Below are positions 54,845 through 64,000 of a stretch of 64,000 bases of DNA, piece by piece. The translations under genes and the position numbers were made by a program. The notes below the pieces were generated by a model that was not told the origin of the DNA, made no database searches, and saw only the letters and a program-made list of their open reading frames with translations. The stretch is taken from NCBI RefSeq assembly GCF_958298935.1, contig NC_084922.1, positions 16,742,501-16,806,500 on the forward strand, written 5' to 3'. Origin of the DNA: Phragmites australis. Lineage: Eukaryota > Streptophyta > Magnoliopsida > Poales > Poaceae. Position 1 is the first letter of the stretch. The number at the start of each line of letters is the position of its first letter.

Positions 54845-57726
54845 CTACCCTCGCTCGTTGTCAGGCAGGTTAAGTGCTAAAGACTCGATGAAGACGGGGA
54901 TCTGAGACTCAATACTCTGAATAATGTCTGCCGCTTCCTCTGCTGAACACCTGAACCCCTCCATCACTACTAATGTGTCGAGGTCGGTCTTGTAGCTCTT
55001 GAGGAAACCCAACATTGTCTCGGTGCTTATGGAGGCTAACTGGTTCATGTGGTAGAGGGTCTGTTCTCTCAGTTTTTGAAGCATTGAAACCGTAGTGTCC
55101 CACTCAGCAGCCATGGCATCCCGATCACTTTTTGCTTTCTTTAGAGCATCAACCTTTGCATCCCGCTCAGCTTCTACTTTCTTCAAAGCCTCAACCATAG
55201 TTTCCTAATCAGCTTTCGCTTTCTTTGAAGTTTCTTTGAGTTGTGCAAGGTATTTATCCTTTACATCGATGGCTTTCATCGCATCATCAAGAAGGGTTAC
55301 CTTGTTTTCTAAGGAAGATTCAAGATCTGAGAAGGCGAGCAAGTGCAATTATCATTAGTTGCTCATTGTTCGAATCACATACTAGTGATCTGTGAGTAAA
55401 ACTAACCTTCAATCCTCTTTTGTTCAGAGGTTAGCTCACCATCCTTCTTCTCGAGAGTTTTCTGATAGCTTGTTGGGTAGATCACTGAAGCTGGGCCTTT
55501 GCAGCTTCTGCTTGGGTGCAAATAGCCTCGAGGTAAGATTTCATTGCCGCCCACAGATCAACGACCGGTGGGCTTGCAGGAGCCTCAGGTGCATCAAGTC
55601 TCAGGCTTGGTTTAGGAGCATCTGCTGAAGTTTGCTCTCCTTGAGGAGGTGGAAGTGGCGCGTCAGAAGAAGCCAGAACTAGCTGGCTAGTTGGATCGCT
55701 TGTTTCCATCTCCTTCGATTTCTATGGGCATGGCAACCTTCCATTGACTGGCTAAGAAACAGGAAGGAAGACCGCAAACCAAGATAAATAGTCAAATCTA
55801 ACCATGTGACGACTAGGATGTAGGCAAAAACACTCAACTTCTGCCTTTTGATGGTAACTTTCTTCTTCATCATACCGGCAGCTGGTATCGGTTGTGTTGG
55901 AGGAGCTATCTAGGGGTCAGATGAAGCCAAAACTATCATTGCCTGCAAGAAACCAGCCCATAATGATTCATCATCATTTTGGATTTACCGAGCCAACGCT
56001 CAGAAGAATCACCAATGTGAGGGGGCAACTCGATAAAGGTTACCTTTCTTACCGAGTCATTAGACGTGTCGGTCACTCGAGGAGGTGATCGAGGAGTGGC
56101 ATCGGCTGTCTCCTGTAGAAAGGCCACCCATACAGACCAATCATTAGTATGCAAGTGCTCGATAGCTAGAGTAGTGACTAAATAACCACCTGACAACTCG
56201 ATATTAGTACCAATTGGCTTCTTTTCCGCGAGCGCTTGAGAGGCACTAGATCATATAGCGGAGACGATCTCTTGGATCAAAGAGATCCTTCGGCCCCTCG
56301 ATCAACTGGTGTTTACCCTTTGTCGCCAGTTCCAGAAGAGGAAGTGTCATCAAGGCCAAGGACCTCAATCGTAAGGATGTGCTCTTGATGAAAGACTGGG
56401 ACCTGAAATCAAAAAGTTGAATCAGGTTGAATAAGTAGAAATCAGTACTGCTCTCTTACTTGAGAAATCCCTACCTCTGGTCGAGGATTCGCGAAGGAGT
56501 AGGGCTACATAGAGCATTCTTGTGCTTCTTTAGGGAAGAGTTTGCTCAATCGAGCAGCAATATCTGGAGGAGACAGAGCTATAAAAAGAAAGAAAAAGTC
56601 ACTAAAAAGAGCTTGACTGCGGTAATAGAAGCAGCAAATTGCTATATAAATCTTACCTCCGACCGCTCCTTAGAGCTATCGCTGTCTCCAACATATTCCC
56701 AAGCGAAGTAATCCCGCGCTTTCAAGGGGCTTAGCCTTCGACTGATGAAGTCTTTGGCTACATGCCACCCGGTTAAGCCACTTTACGTAAGTTCACCAAT
56801 CTTCATGACGTAGTAGGTAGTGTGGTTAGATTCGCAGTGCTTCTTCGTCCAGGATGTATTTTGTAGGGGAAAGAGGCCTCTATAGACTAAGGGGGAGTGG
56901 ACTGGGTTGGGGTTGGAGATATAAAACCAGTGTTTTTCCAATCATCTTGCTAGGAGGAGATTAAAGCAACTGGGATATATGAGTTTTTCATTTCAGATCG
57001 CAGCTGGAAACCACAACCTCCAACACACTTATTCTCCTTGTTCCTCTTTAGATGATAAAAACACTGAAATAGATTCAGACTCAACTCAATGCTGAGGAAG
57101 GCTTCACAAAGATGAACAAAGACACTAAGCATAGTGATGGAGTTTGGATTTAAGTGATGGAGCTCAATTTGGTACCAGTCGAGTACATTGAGAAGAAACT
57201 TAGAAGAGGGAACGTTGAATCCACATCAGAAGAAGGATTCAAAAACCACGATCTCGTAGTCAAATTGGCAAGATGGGAATTCCTCACCAAATGCAGGCCT
57301 CTAGTCGACCAGATCGTGATGAGGAACTATTCCTTCATCTTCAAGCTCCTTTAGCTTTGATTCTTGCATCGACGAAATCGTCCAAACTTCAGTTTGGTGC
57401 TTCATCTCGTCTATCCGCTCAGGGGAAACGCGAACGACCTTCGCGTCGGGCTGCTTCTCCGGCGAGGAAGGAGCGGAGGTCTTCGCAGGGGAGCCGGATG
57501 CCACGAGTCCAAGTCTTCCGGTGGCGACGCGTGTTTGGGTGGAGAAAGATGGAGGTTTGTGCAAGAAGGACGAGGGTAAGAGCAAGGAAGAATTGCTCCA
57601 GTCCAGGTTTGTATGGATAAATAGCCCAAAATTTATCACCTTTTTGGTAACCACTCCCATCTCTATGGTGCCTCGATCGGTGTGAAAGGCGGGATGCTGG
57701 TGTTGTGAGAATCTTTGCACACCCAT
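54845..57726 (-). pseudogene. Antisense extra gene of Y (putative gypsy-type transposon domain)
   Basis: Read against the direction of Y. The 5' part (57726-57301) has an Ala/Pro/Ser-rich segment ending in SPERIDEMKHQTEVWTI. The next part (about 57300-56950), with two stops, carries GFNVPSSKFLLNVLDWYQIE, LHHLNPNSITMLSVFVHLCE and AFLSIELSLNLFQCFYHLK, which matches the core of the 'putative gypsy type transposon' domain (family Transposase_28). The C-terminal part (55709-55482, 55198-54845) is a coiled coil (VEALKKVEAERDAKVDALKK) and an acidic helix-rich end. Antisense genes at this place are known in Tat elements of grasses; their role is unknown. Interrupted by stops. Confidence 0.75.
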
Positions 57727-58007
57727 TTGAATACATTAAATGCACTTATACCCAACGGTTCAAGTTTCGAAGGTTTTTTTAACTATACTCAAAGTCGGGT
57801 GTCAATTAGTCGAGTTTTAGTTCTTTTTTGAGTCTTGAGTGCGGTTAACAGCAGGGCATTCGACCCAATTGCATTTCCTCTTGATACCCAGAACAGGATA
57901 TGTTTTTGCTCGATTCTCTTGACTGCAAGCCTGATCCACCTTACTCGACTAGGCTTAGACTTAGCAGTACTCGAGTGGGCACTTGTAGAAACATTTTCTC
58001 CTGAGTA

Positions 58008-58022
58008 GAGTTAGGGGGTTAC
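58008..58022 (+). promoter_or_regulatory. Polypurine tract region of Y
   Basis: AGAGTTAGGGGGTTAC lies directly before the TG of the right LTR. Confidence 0.6.
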
Positions 58023-58613
58023 TGTTGAATATCTAACTATGGGTATATACGCATAAAGAGTACACTGTATATGGATAGGGTATACTGTGCGCATGTATAA
58101 CAACTTCGGATACTATGGAACCGAATCTGCGGCACCTGATACACTCAGAAATCTAGAAGACGTATACTAGGTAGGTCTCGATTGGTTGCCTAACTCGAGA
58201 ACACTAGTATCCAAGTCGGATTCATCTGCTTTGTTGTGGTAGACAAGATAAAAGACTCCCTATCGACTACAGTTGATAGAAAGCGGCATATCAGCCCTAT
58301 ATAAAGCGGGGACCCAGACCCTGAAAAGGCGAGAGGCATCTGCAATTCGACGCAAGCACCAAGACCATATGAGATACTCGGTGACATCATCCTTAGTTTA
58401 GCTTAGATCTGATCTATTCCCTGTACTAGGTCTAGACACATTGCCTGTACTCAAAAGAATATATACACATCACCATCCATACAGGATATAGGGTATTACT
58501 CCAACCAGAGACCCGAACCTGTCTAAATCGCATGTCTCAGTTCGTGTTCAATCCCTAATCTTGAAGGTACCTCAGTCAATTACGGACATATTGTCAGGAA
58601 CTAATCTTCGACA
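58023..58613 (+). repeat. Element Y LTR, complete (shared by both tandem copies)
   Basis: 591 bp, TGTTGAATATCTAAC ... ACTAATCTTCGACA. It is the right LTR of the long copy and at the same time the left LTR of the short copy, since a primer site and leader frame follow it directly. Confidence 0.92.
58298..58305 (+). promoter_or_regulatory. TATA box of the complete Y LTR
   Basis: TATATAAA at about position 276 of the 591-bp LTR. Confidence 0.6.
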
Positions 58614-58653
58614 GTTAGCATGCTAGGTAGGGGCCTTCTTCTGTTTTTCAGGA

Positions 58654-58887
58654 TTGATCATGTCTCGAGTTCACATCTGCGCTGGTTTCTTTGACGACGG
58701 TTTCTACGACCACTTTGAGTCGGCAGAAACCATCTACTCGTCGCCTCCTGCCAGATCTGATATTCTCTTCGGAGCTATGGTTTTCTGCTGGGACAATCAA
58801 GGTGGATTGATCAACACTGGTATTCTCGAGTCCAGCCCATTGGACGCATACCATGAGGTGGAACATCTCGACTGGGATCCCAAGTAG
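58654..58887 (+). CDS. Y leader frame / gag N-terminus (short copy, open)
   Basis: Open for 77 codons. The better start is the ATG at 58660, giving MSRVHICAGFFDDGFYDHFE, then GAMVFCWDNQGGLINTGI up to HLDWDPK. It matches the frameshifted frame at 44935-45160. A stop follows, where gag would continue. A leftover of an element gene, not a cellular gene. Confidence 0.55.
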   Translation: MIMSRVHICAGFFDDGFYDHFESAETIYSSPPARSDILFGAMVFCWDNQGGLINTGILESSPLDAYHEVEHLDWDPK

Positions 58888-59002
58888 CCTAACGTTCTCC
58901 AGTGCATAGACACCGACAGCAAGGGCAAGAATTAAGAGAGTGGCCACGACAACTCAGTCAACAGCCAGAGCAGTCGCGTAGAGAACATGCCCTTAGGGAG
59001 TT

Positions 59003-60534
59003 TGTAGAGATTATTTTAGGGCATGTATGTGATTTTGGTGATTAGTGACAACATTGTCAATGAGACTAACATGTTTGTCAAGTATATGCTCTAGTATGAC
59101 TCACCGGATAGTCCAATGTTCAGCATATATACACACCGAAGTGTTTTGCTTCCTCACCGGATAGTCCAGCGTTCAACATATATACACACCGAAGTGTTTT
59201 GCCCAGAAGCAAAGAGAAAGCATAAGACCTCACCGAATGGTCCGATGATCAGCACTGAGCAACACCAAAGCATTTTGCATCAGGGCAGAAGAAGTTGAAC
59301 TCACTGGAAGGTCCGGCGTTCTGAGTTGAATACACCGGATGGTTGCGCTGGAGCATTTCTTACACAGAAGGCTGCAGATGCTGAAGAATGAAGATCAACC
59401 CACCAGATGATCCGGTGATCTATGCTATGTACACCGGAGAATCACACTGGAGCATTTTACACAGAGAAGCAAGAAGTGGCTTGGTTGGCTCAAGATAACT
59501 CACCGGATAGTCCGGCGATGAAGTTCAAGTTACATCGGACAATCCGATATTCACAGAGGCTTTGACTAGAGGTCCAACGGCTAGAATCTGAGGATGTACA
59601 CACCGAATGTTCTGGTGTTTGTACCACTATTAACATCGGAACATCCGGTGTTCATAGTTTCTGTGAGCCATTGGGACAACGACTAATTGGTGAGTTTGAG
59701 GCTATAAATACCCCTCCATTCGGCCATTTGAAGGTATGTTAGTGTGCTAGAGTCCAAAGAAACCTAAATACACTTGAGAAGACATCCAAGCCACCAAAGT
59801 GCTAAAAGTGATCATTCAAGGCAATTAGCATATAGATTAAGGAGTGATTAGTGCTATTAGGCCTAGAGAGAGTGTTGCTAAGTGATTGCTGCCTAGAGAG
59901 TCGATCACGGAGTGATCCAACCATGTACTAAGTGGCACGCTAGCACCTTGGAGTTGTGGTGACTCGCCGGCACCTCAAGCCAAAGTTGCTCAAGCTTGTT
60001 GACCCTTCGACTTAGTGTGGAGTGGTGGCAAAATACGTGTACGGGAGATGCGAAGACCCTTGCCTTGGTGGCTCAAGCTCCGAAGTGAAGACGGTGACAA
60101 GTGACCGGAAAAGAGGCTAGCGGTGAGACCTTGCCTTGGTGGCTCATCCGGGTTGAGGTCTTGCCTTTATGGCTTGGTTGCTCAAGAGTTGTGACCGGAA
60201 GAGTCTTGGCAATAGGGAGCATATCCTTTTTGGAGCTCCAACATGGACTAAGGGTGGCATTCATACCATCGATACCACAAGATAAAAATCCCTTGTGTCA
60301 AGTTTGCTCTCTCTACCTTATTTACGTTTCCGCATTTACTTACTTGCAATTTACCTTTGTAGATAGGTTGTAATCTCTTTTAAACGGTAGAGTAGACACA
60401 CTAGATAAACCTAGAGCACATTTAGATAGAAATCGATATAGGTTTATCTTATGAAGTTTTTGGAGCCAGTTAGGTTTTTAAGTGTCCTAATTCATCCCCT
60501 CTTAGGACGTTACCGATCCCTACAAGCTGAACGA
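59003..60534 (+). mobile_element. Solo LTR of family W inserted in Y (short copy)
   Basis: The same insertion as 45277-47002. It starts TGTAGAGATTATTTTAGGGC and ends ACCGATCCCTACA, with a ~200-bp internal deletion near 59095. The flanks AGTT and AGCTG correspond to those of the other copy. Confidence 0.88.
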
Positions 60535-60925
60535 ATCGATTCATGTTCATGTCTTGAGGAGTTGGAACCCCACCCGATGGCAGTAGATCAAAACACCACA
60601 GAAAATAATGGTGCCAGGATTCCCGGGGACCCAGCAGGCACAGCCGTAACACACGGTACCGGCGACACTGTAGATATACCACTAGGAACATTTGTGGCTG
60701 GTGCCCAGTTAGCTCCTAATACTACTGATTATCGATGGACCGTAGGAGGTCAGGTGCCCTCTGGTCTTCAACAATAACTTCCGGTGGGCACCACTCCACC
60801 AGGACCGGTCCTGAGATCGGGGAACGGATACTCTCAGGACAACTGCCACGAGGCTTCATCAACTCAGCCGCAGCCAAGCCTCGACAGTGGTGTCTTCATT
60901 AGTCCAGAGGCTAACGTCCAGGGTG

Positions 60926-61254
60926 ATATATCAGCCCTATATAAAGTGGGGACCCAGACCCCTAGGAGGGGGAGAGGCATCTGCAACTCGATGTAAGCAC
61001 CAAGACCATAGGAGATACTCGGTGACATCATTCTTAGTTTAGCTTAGATCTGATCTATTCCCTGTAATAGGTCTAGACACATTGCTTGTACTCAAGAGAA
61101 TATATACACATCACCATCCATATAGGATATAGGATATTACTCCAACCAGGGGCCCAAACTTGTCTAAATCGCGTGTCTCGATTTGTGTTCAATCCCTAAT
61201 CTCGAAGGTACCCCAGTCAATTATGGACATATTTTCATGAACTAATCTTCGACA
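60926..61254 (+). repeat. Partial Y LTR (last 330 bases)
   Basis: It begins at ATATCAGCCCTATATAAAG, just before the TATA box, and ends ACTAATCTTCGACA. The first ~270 bases are missing and the upstream neighbour is gag spacer sequence, so a deletion joined the two. Confidence 0.9.
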
Positions 61255-61754
61255 AAGCCATCCCAGCGTTATCCTACCAACAAATACATGCAGAGAGGTG
61301 TGTGTAGTGTGGAGTCTTGGCTTGTATCTGAACTCTATCTTGTCTCTGAATTCTAAACTCGGTCTATCTTCTTGTTATCTCCTCAACCTTCCTTGCTTCT
61401 TCTTGAACCTTCCAAATTCTTCTAGAACTATCAATTGAATTTACAAGTTGGTACATAACACCATCGTGCTGCCACTAACGATTATGGAACGTTAAAGCTG
61501 AGAGAGAGAGCATCGCACATGGGAGGGGGGGGAGTCAGAGGTGGACCATGTGCCGGGGAAGCGATGATGGCGCGGCAGCAAGTGGTGGATAGGATGAGAG
61601 GCGGAGCTAGCTGTCGCATGCCAAGGAACAAAAGGCGGCATATCTAAGATTCCCCAAGTGTCTTTTTGCAAATGATAAACAATTATTGTCCTTCTTTAAA
61701 AATTTATTTAAATGGATGAGGTTTTGCGAATTACCGATTGTAAGCACTAGTGAT
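61255..61754. other. Spacer, no gene recognised
   Basis: A CT-rich stretch (61340-61430) and a GGGAGGGGGGGG run are visible, with no supported frame. Confidence 0.4.
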
Positions 61755-62700
61755 GCTTGAAGAGGGGGTTTATCTAGTGTACACAATTTCAACAAGATAA
61801 ATCTAAATTAATTTCTATCTAAATGTACTCTAGGTTTATCTAGTATTTTTAATCTATCGCTACAAAATGCAGTCTTATAAACAACATATGGCAATTCTAG
61901 GAAATACAAATGCAGAAGGTAAAATAGTACAATAAGTAAATGCATAATATAAAGGGCAGAGAGAATGCAAACTCAGTACAACGACTTTTTTCCATGGTAT
62001 CGATGAGTTGCTACTCACCCCTAATCCACGTTGGAGCCCCTCACAATGGCCAAGCTCCCTGGTCGAACAACTCCATAGATAACCATTATAGTTCCCCCCA
62101 CGCCAGTGGATCTCCTACTAATTAAGTCTCACCTGGAAGCTTATTGCCGTCTCCACTTAGGTAGTGCTTTGCCGTTCCGGCACAGTGTACTTCAACCGCT
62201 CACAAAGTTTACGGCCACTCCACAACCTTCTCGGAGGGTCTCGTAAGACACAAACACCAACAAGCCATCTAAATATCGACAAACATCAAGAGTAGCAAGT
62301 GGGGATCACTCACCTGATCTAATTCTAGACTAATCACCTAGCTATATGCACATTAGACCTAAACTAGCACTAATCAAATCTTTAATCTTATATTAATTGC
62401 CTTGGTCTTCCATATGCTCAACTTTAGTGGCAAGAACCCCTCTCAAATGTATTTGTATGCTCCTGAGCTCTAGCACACTCAAATGACTGGGGGTAGAGTA
62501 TTTATAGAGCCAAGTCCAAAAACTAGCCGTTGGAAGATTCTATTTGCTCACCACCGTATGGTATGGTGATCTCACCGTATGTTACAATTAAATGTTTTCC
62601 AGATAAGACTTTTCCGATTCAGTCTTGCTTAAGTCCCAATTCTTATGGCTTTTCTAAAAAAATGTGCCACTTCAGGAAAACACAAATATTCTAGGAGTAC
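61755..62700 (-). mobile_element. Diverged W-like LTR fragment
   Basis: It matches the W LTRs in order but at lower identity: CTCTAGGTTTATCTAGT, GAGAATGCAAACTC, CCATGGTATCGATGA, CACCCCTAATCCACGTTGGAG, AAACTAGCCGTTGGA and a CACCGTATGGTATGGTG palindrome. Neither LTR end is clear and no internal region follows, so it is a fragment or old solo LTR. Confidence 0.7.
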
Positions 62701-63030
62701 AGATGAATGGTTCTAGCTGCGATTCCACATCTCACCCTTCTTCCTCCACTTCGACGACGGCTGTGCTGCCTCTAAGTTGTGCTGGTCGCGCCGCTTCCTA
62801 GCCAACTGCCACGTCGTTGTGACACCGTAACTCCCCCCCCCCCCCCCGGTACTGCATCGATGCAGCGGAGCATAACCGGGCCTGCACGGAGGAGCATAGA
62901 GGTAGGGGAGCACAAAGCAATGTAGAAAAGAGAAGAGAAGAAAGAAACAATAAAACAAGTTGTACCCACACGTAGGTTTTTTCATTAGGGCGGACCAACT
63001 TGTGAGTGAAATCGGTTCTGTACAATCATG
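62701..63030. other. Spacer with poly-C tract
   Basis: A C-run of about 16 bases lies at 62832-62847. Frames on the minus strand are low-complexity artefacts of the C-run. Nothing is recognised. Confidence 0.4.
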
Positions 63031-64000
63031 CTAGGATTGGCAATGGGTCGGATCGGGTCTGGGTGGAGCAAAACCGTGCCCGGCCCGAAACTTGCCAGCC
63101 CTAACCCAACCCAAATGGCCAAACAGGCGAAAACTGAAACCCGAACCCAAACCCGTCAGATGCCCGTCGGGTTTCGGGTGCTCGTCGAATTCAATTCAGC
63201 AGTAATAGGTATATCTAAACAGTCAGCAATAACTTTCAGAAAACTTGCTTACACACTTAGTATGAAACACAAATGTAAATGAAACTTTCATAAACAAGCA
63301 CGCATATCATCATCCCAACCTGGATTACAGACTCTATTAGCACAAGAAACATGACATAACACATACCAAGTTAGCAACAATCCAAAGAAAGCTGGTACTA
63401 ATAACTTCAGATAAACCAATCATATATTGACAACAATAAGCCACTATATTGACAGATAAAACAATCGTAACCTAGATGCATCATCTCAGAAAACTCAATT
63501 CAACAAAGTATACTTCTAGCTAGACATTCACAGATGTTCATTCACATAACAGAGATGAGTAGTCGAACAAAGATGAGCAGTAGACATTCACAGATGTTCA
63601 TTCACAGCTTTGGGGATCTCTGTGAACAAGCGGATCTTGGCACTCACCTTGCGGAGTTGCGGTTCCTCGATGGAAAGATGAATGGATTGGCCGGCTGGGA
63701 GTTGCGGCTCAACTTTGGAGTGCCGGTTGGGGAATACATTGAGCCGGGGAAGGAGGAGGTCACCGGTTGGGGAAGGAATATGCTGAAGGAGGGAGGACAT
63801 CGTCGGAGGAGCTCCTGCCATCTTGCACTGAGAGAGAGGCGACGAGATCTTGCGTGGGCGCATCAGCGCGTGGTGGCAGCCGGCCGGCAAATGCAAAGTG
63901 GTCGGCGGCGGCCGTATGTGGTGTGAATCGTGTGATGCGGTGGGGAATGGCAACTGTGAAGCTAACCAAGGATTTTCACGGGAGTGGGCTGGCCTCCAAT
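63031..64000. mobile_element. Probable hAT-type element, left end (continues past the window)
   Basis: TAGGATTGGCAATGGGTCGG followed by GGTCTGGG and a run of CCCGAACCCAAACCCG words is the common look of grass hAT ends (consensus TAGGGATGGCAA...GGGTCGGG). No transposase is visible. The frame at 63534-63926 has no family motif and contains a 26-bp repeated word, so I do not call it a gene. The opposite end is not in the window. Confidence 0.4.
63521..63606 (+). repeat. 26-bp direct repeat 60 bp apart
   Basis: TAGACATTCACAGATGTTCA plus TTCACA occurs at 63521 and 63581. Confidence 0.9.

Larger units (their letters stand above)
44350..58613 (+). mobile_element. Element Y: Tat-lineage Ty3/gypsy element with antisense gene (long copy)
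   Basis: A left LTR lacking about 70 bases at its start (44350-44887), primer site (44888-44909), gag start, inserted W solo LTR, gag, protease, RT, RNase H, integrase, a long 3' region with an antisense gene, purine tract (58008-58020) and a complete right LTR (58023-58613). The gypsy gene order plus an antisense extra gene between integrase and the 3' LTR marks the Tat lineage. Stops and deletions occur throughout, so it is dead. Confidence 0.88.
58614..60925 (+). mobile_element. Element Y short copy, internal region (deleted)
   Basis: It repeats the start of the long copy's interior: primer site, leader frame, W solo LTR at the same place, and the gag spacer (matching 47003-47398). It then breaks off and runs straight into a partial LTR. 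Everything from gag core to integrase is missing. Confidence 0.88.

Noticed and set aside
57273..57745. Several overlapping open frames on both strands
   Set aside because: They are GC-rich shadow frames of the degraded antisense gene of Y; only the minus-strand frame leading into the gypsy-type domain is supported.
62713..63025. Three overlapping minus-strand frames with a Gly run
   Set aside because: Produced by the poly-C tract; low-complexity and mutually overlapping in all frames.
63534..63953. 130-codon plus and 121-codon minus frames
   Set aside because: They start inside a direct repeat, have no family motif, and both strands are open because of GC-rich composition.

Overview
This is plant nuclear DNA, almost certainly from a grass (Poaceae). 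The evidence is the mix of element families: a centromeric-type (CRM-like) Ty3/gypsy element, a CACTA transposon carrying a Ulp1-like protease gene, Sirevirus-type Ty1/copia elements, a Tat-lineage gypsy element with an antisense gene, and a Mutator-like element beside a GC-rich 5' gene end. No species can be named. About 90% of the window is transposon. I saw no rRNA, tRNA, CRISPR or bacterial-type operon.

Layout. 1-4386: 3' part of a CRM-like gypsy element with its 3' LTR. It abuts 4387-6210, the 3' part of a CACTA element with a Ulp1/C48 protease gene, which ends in TAGTG. 7091-10163: a Mutator-like element with ~147-bp terminal inverted repeats and a perfect 9-bp target duplication. It carries a FAR1-domain gene in place of a full transposase. 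10173-13262: a six-exon, open 420-codon gene resembling the N-terminal, KIX-like part of plant HAC (p300/CBP-type) acetyltransferases, with the KIX-like block duplicated. Its end is fused to a broken LINE (13247-14150). A solo LTR follows (14162-14754).

15281-43454 is a Russian-doll nest. A copia-like element with short LTRs (V, +) has a gypsy element (X, -, 15358-35172, TSD TTTAT) in its 5' LTR and a gag-only Sirevirus-like element (W, -, 35319-41646) just after its primer-binding site. X in turn holds a nearly complete Sirevirus (S, -, 16267-28438, TSD GGGGG) in one LTR and a 3-kb solo LTR (31631-34666, TSD CGTAT) in the other.

44350-61254 is a tandem Tat-type gypsy structure (Y): LTR, internal, LTR, shortened internal, partial LTR. 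Both internal segments carry a solo LTR of family W at the same place. The long copy holds broken gag, protease, RNase H and integrase, a reverse transcriptase that has lost its catalytic motif, and an antisense gene related to the 'putative gypsy type transposon' domain. 61255-64000 holds a diverged W-like LTR fragment and the left end of a probable hAT-type element.

How the genes relate: nearly all coding sequence belongs to mobile elements and is inactivated. The two open, spliced genes are the FAR1-only gene inside the Mutator-like element (minus strand, 232 aa) and the HAC/KIX-like gene just downstream (plus strand, 420 aa). The Mutator-like insertion lies about 475 bp upstream of the HAC/KIX-like start codon, so the two may be regulated together.
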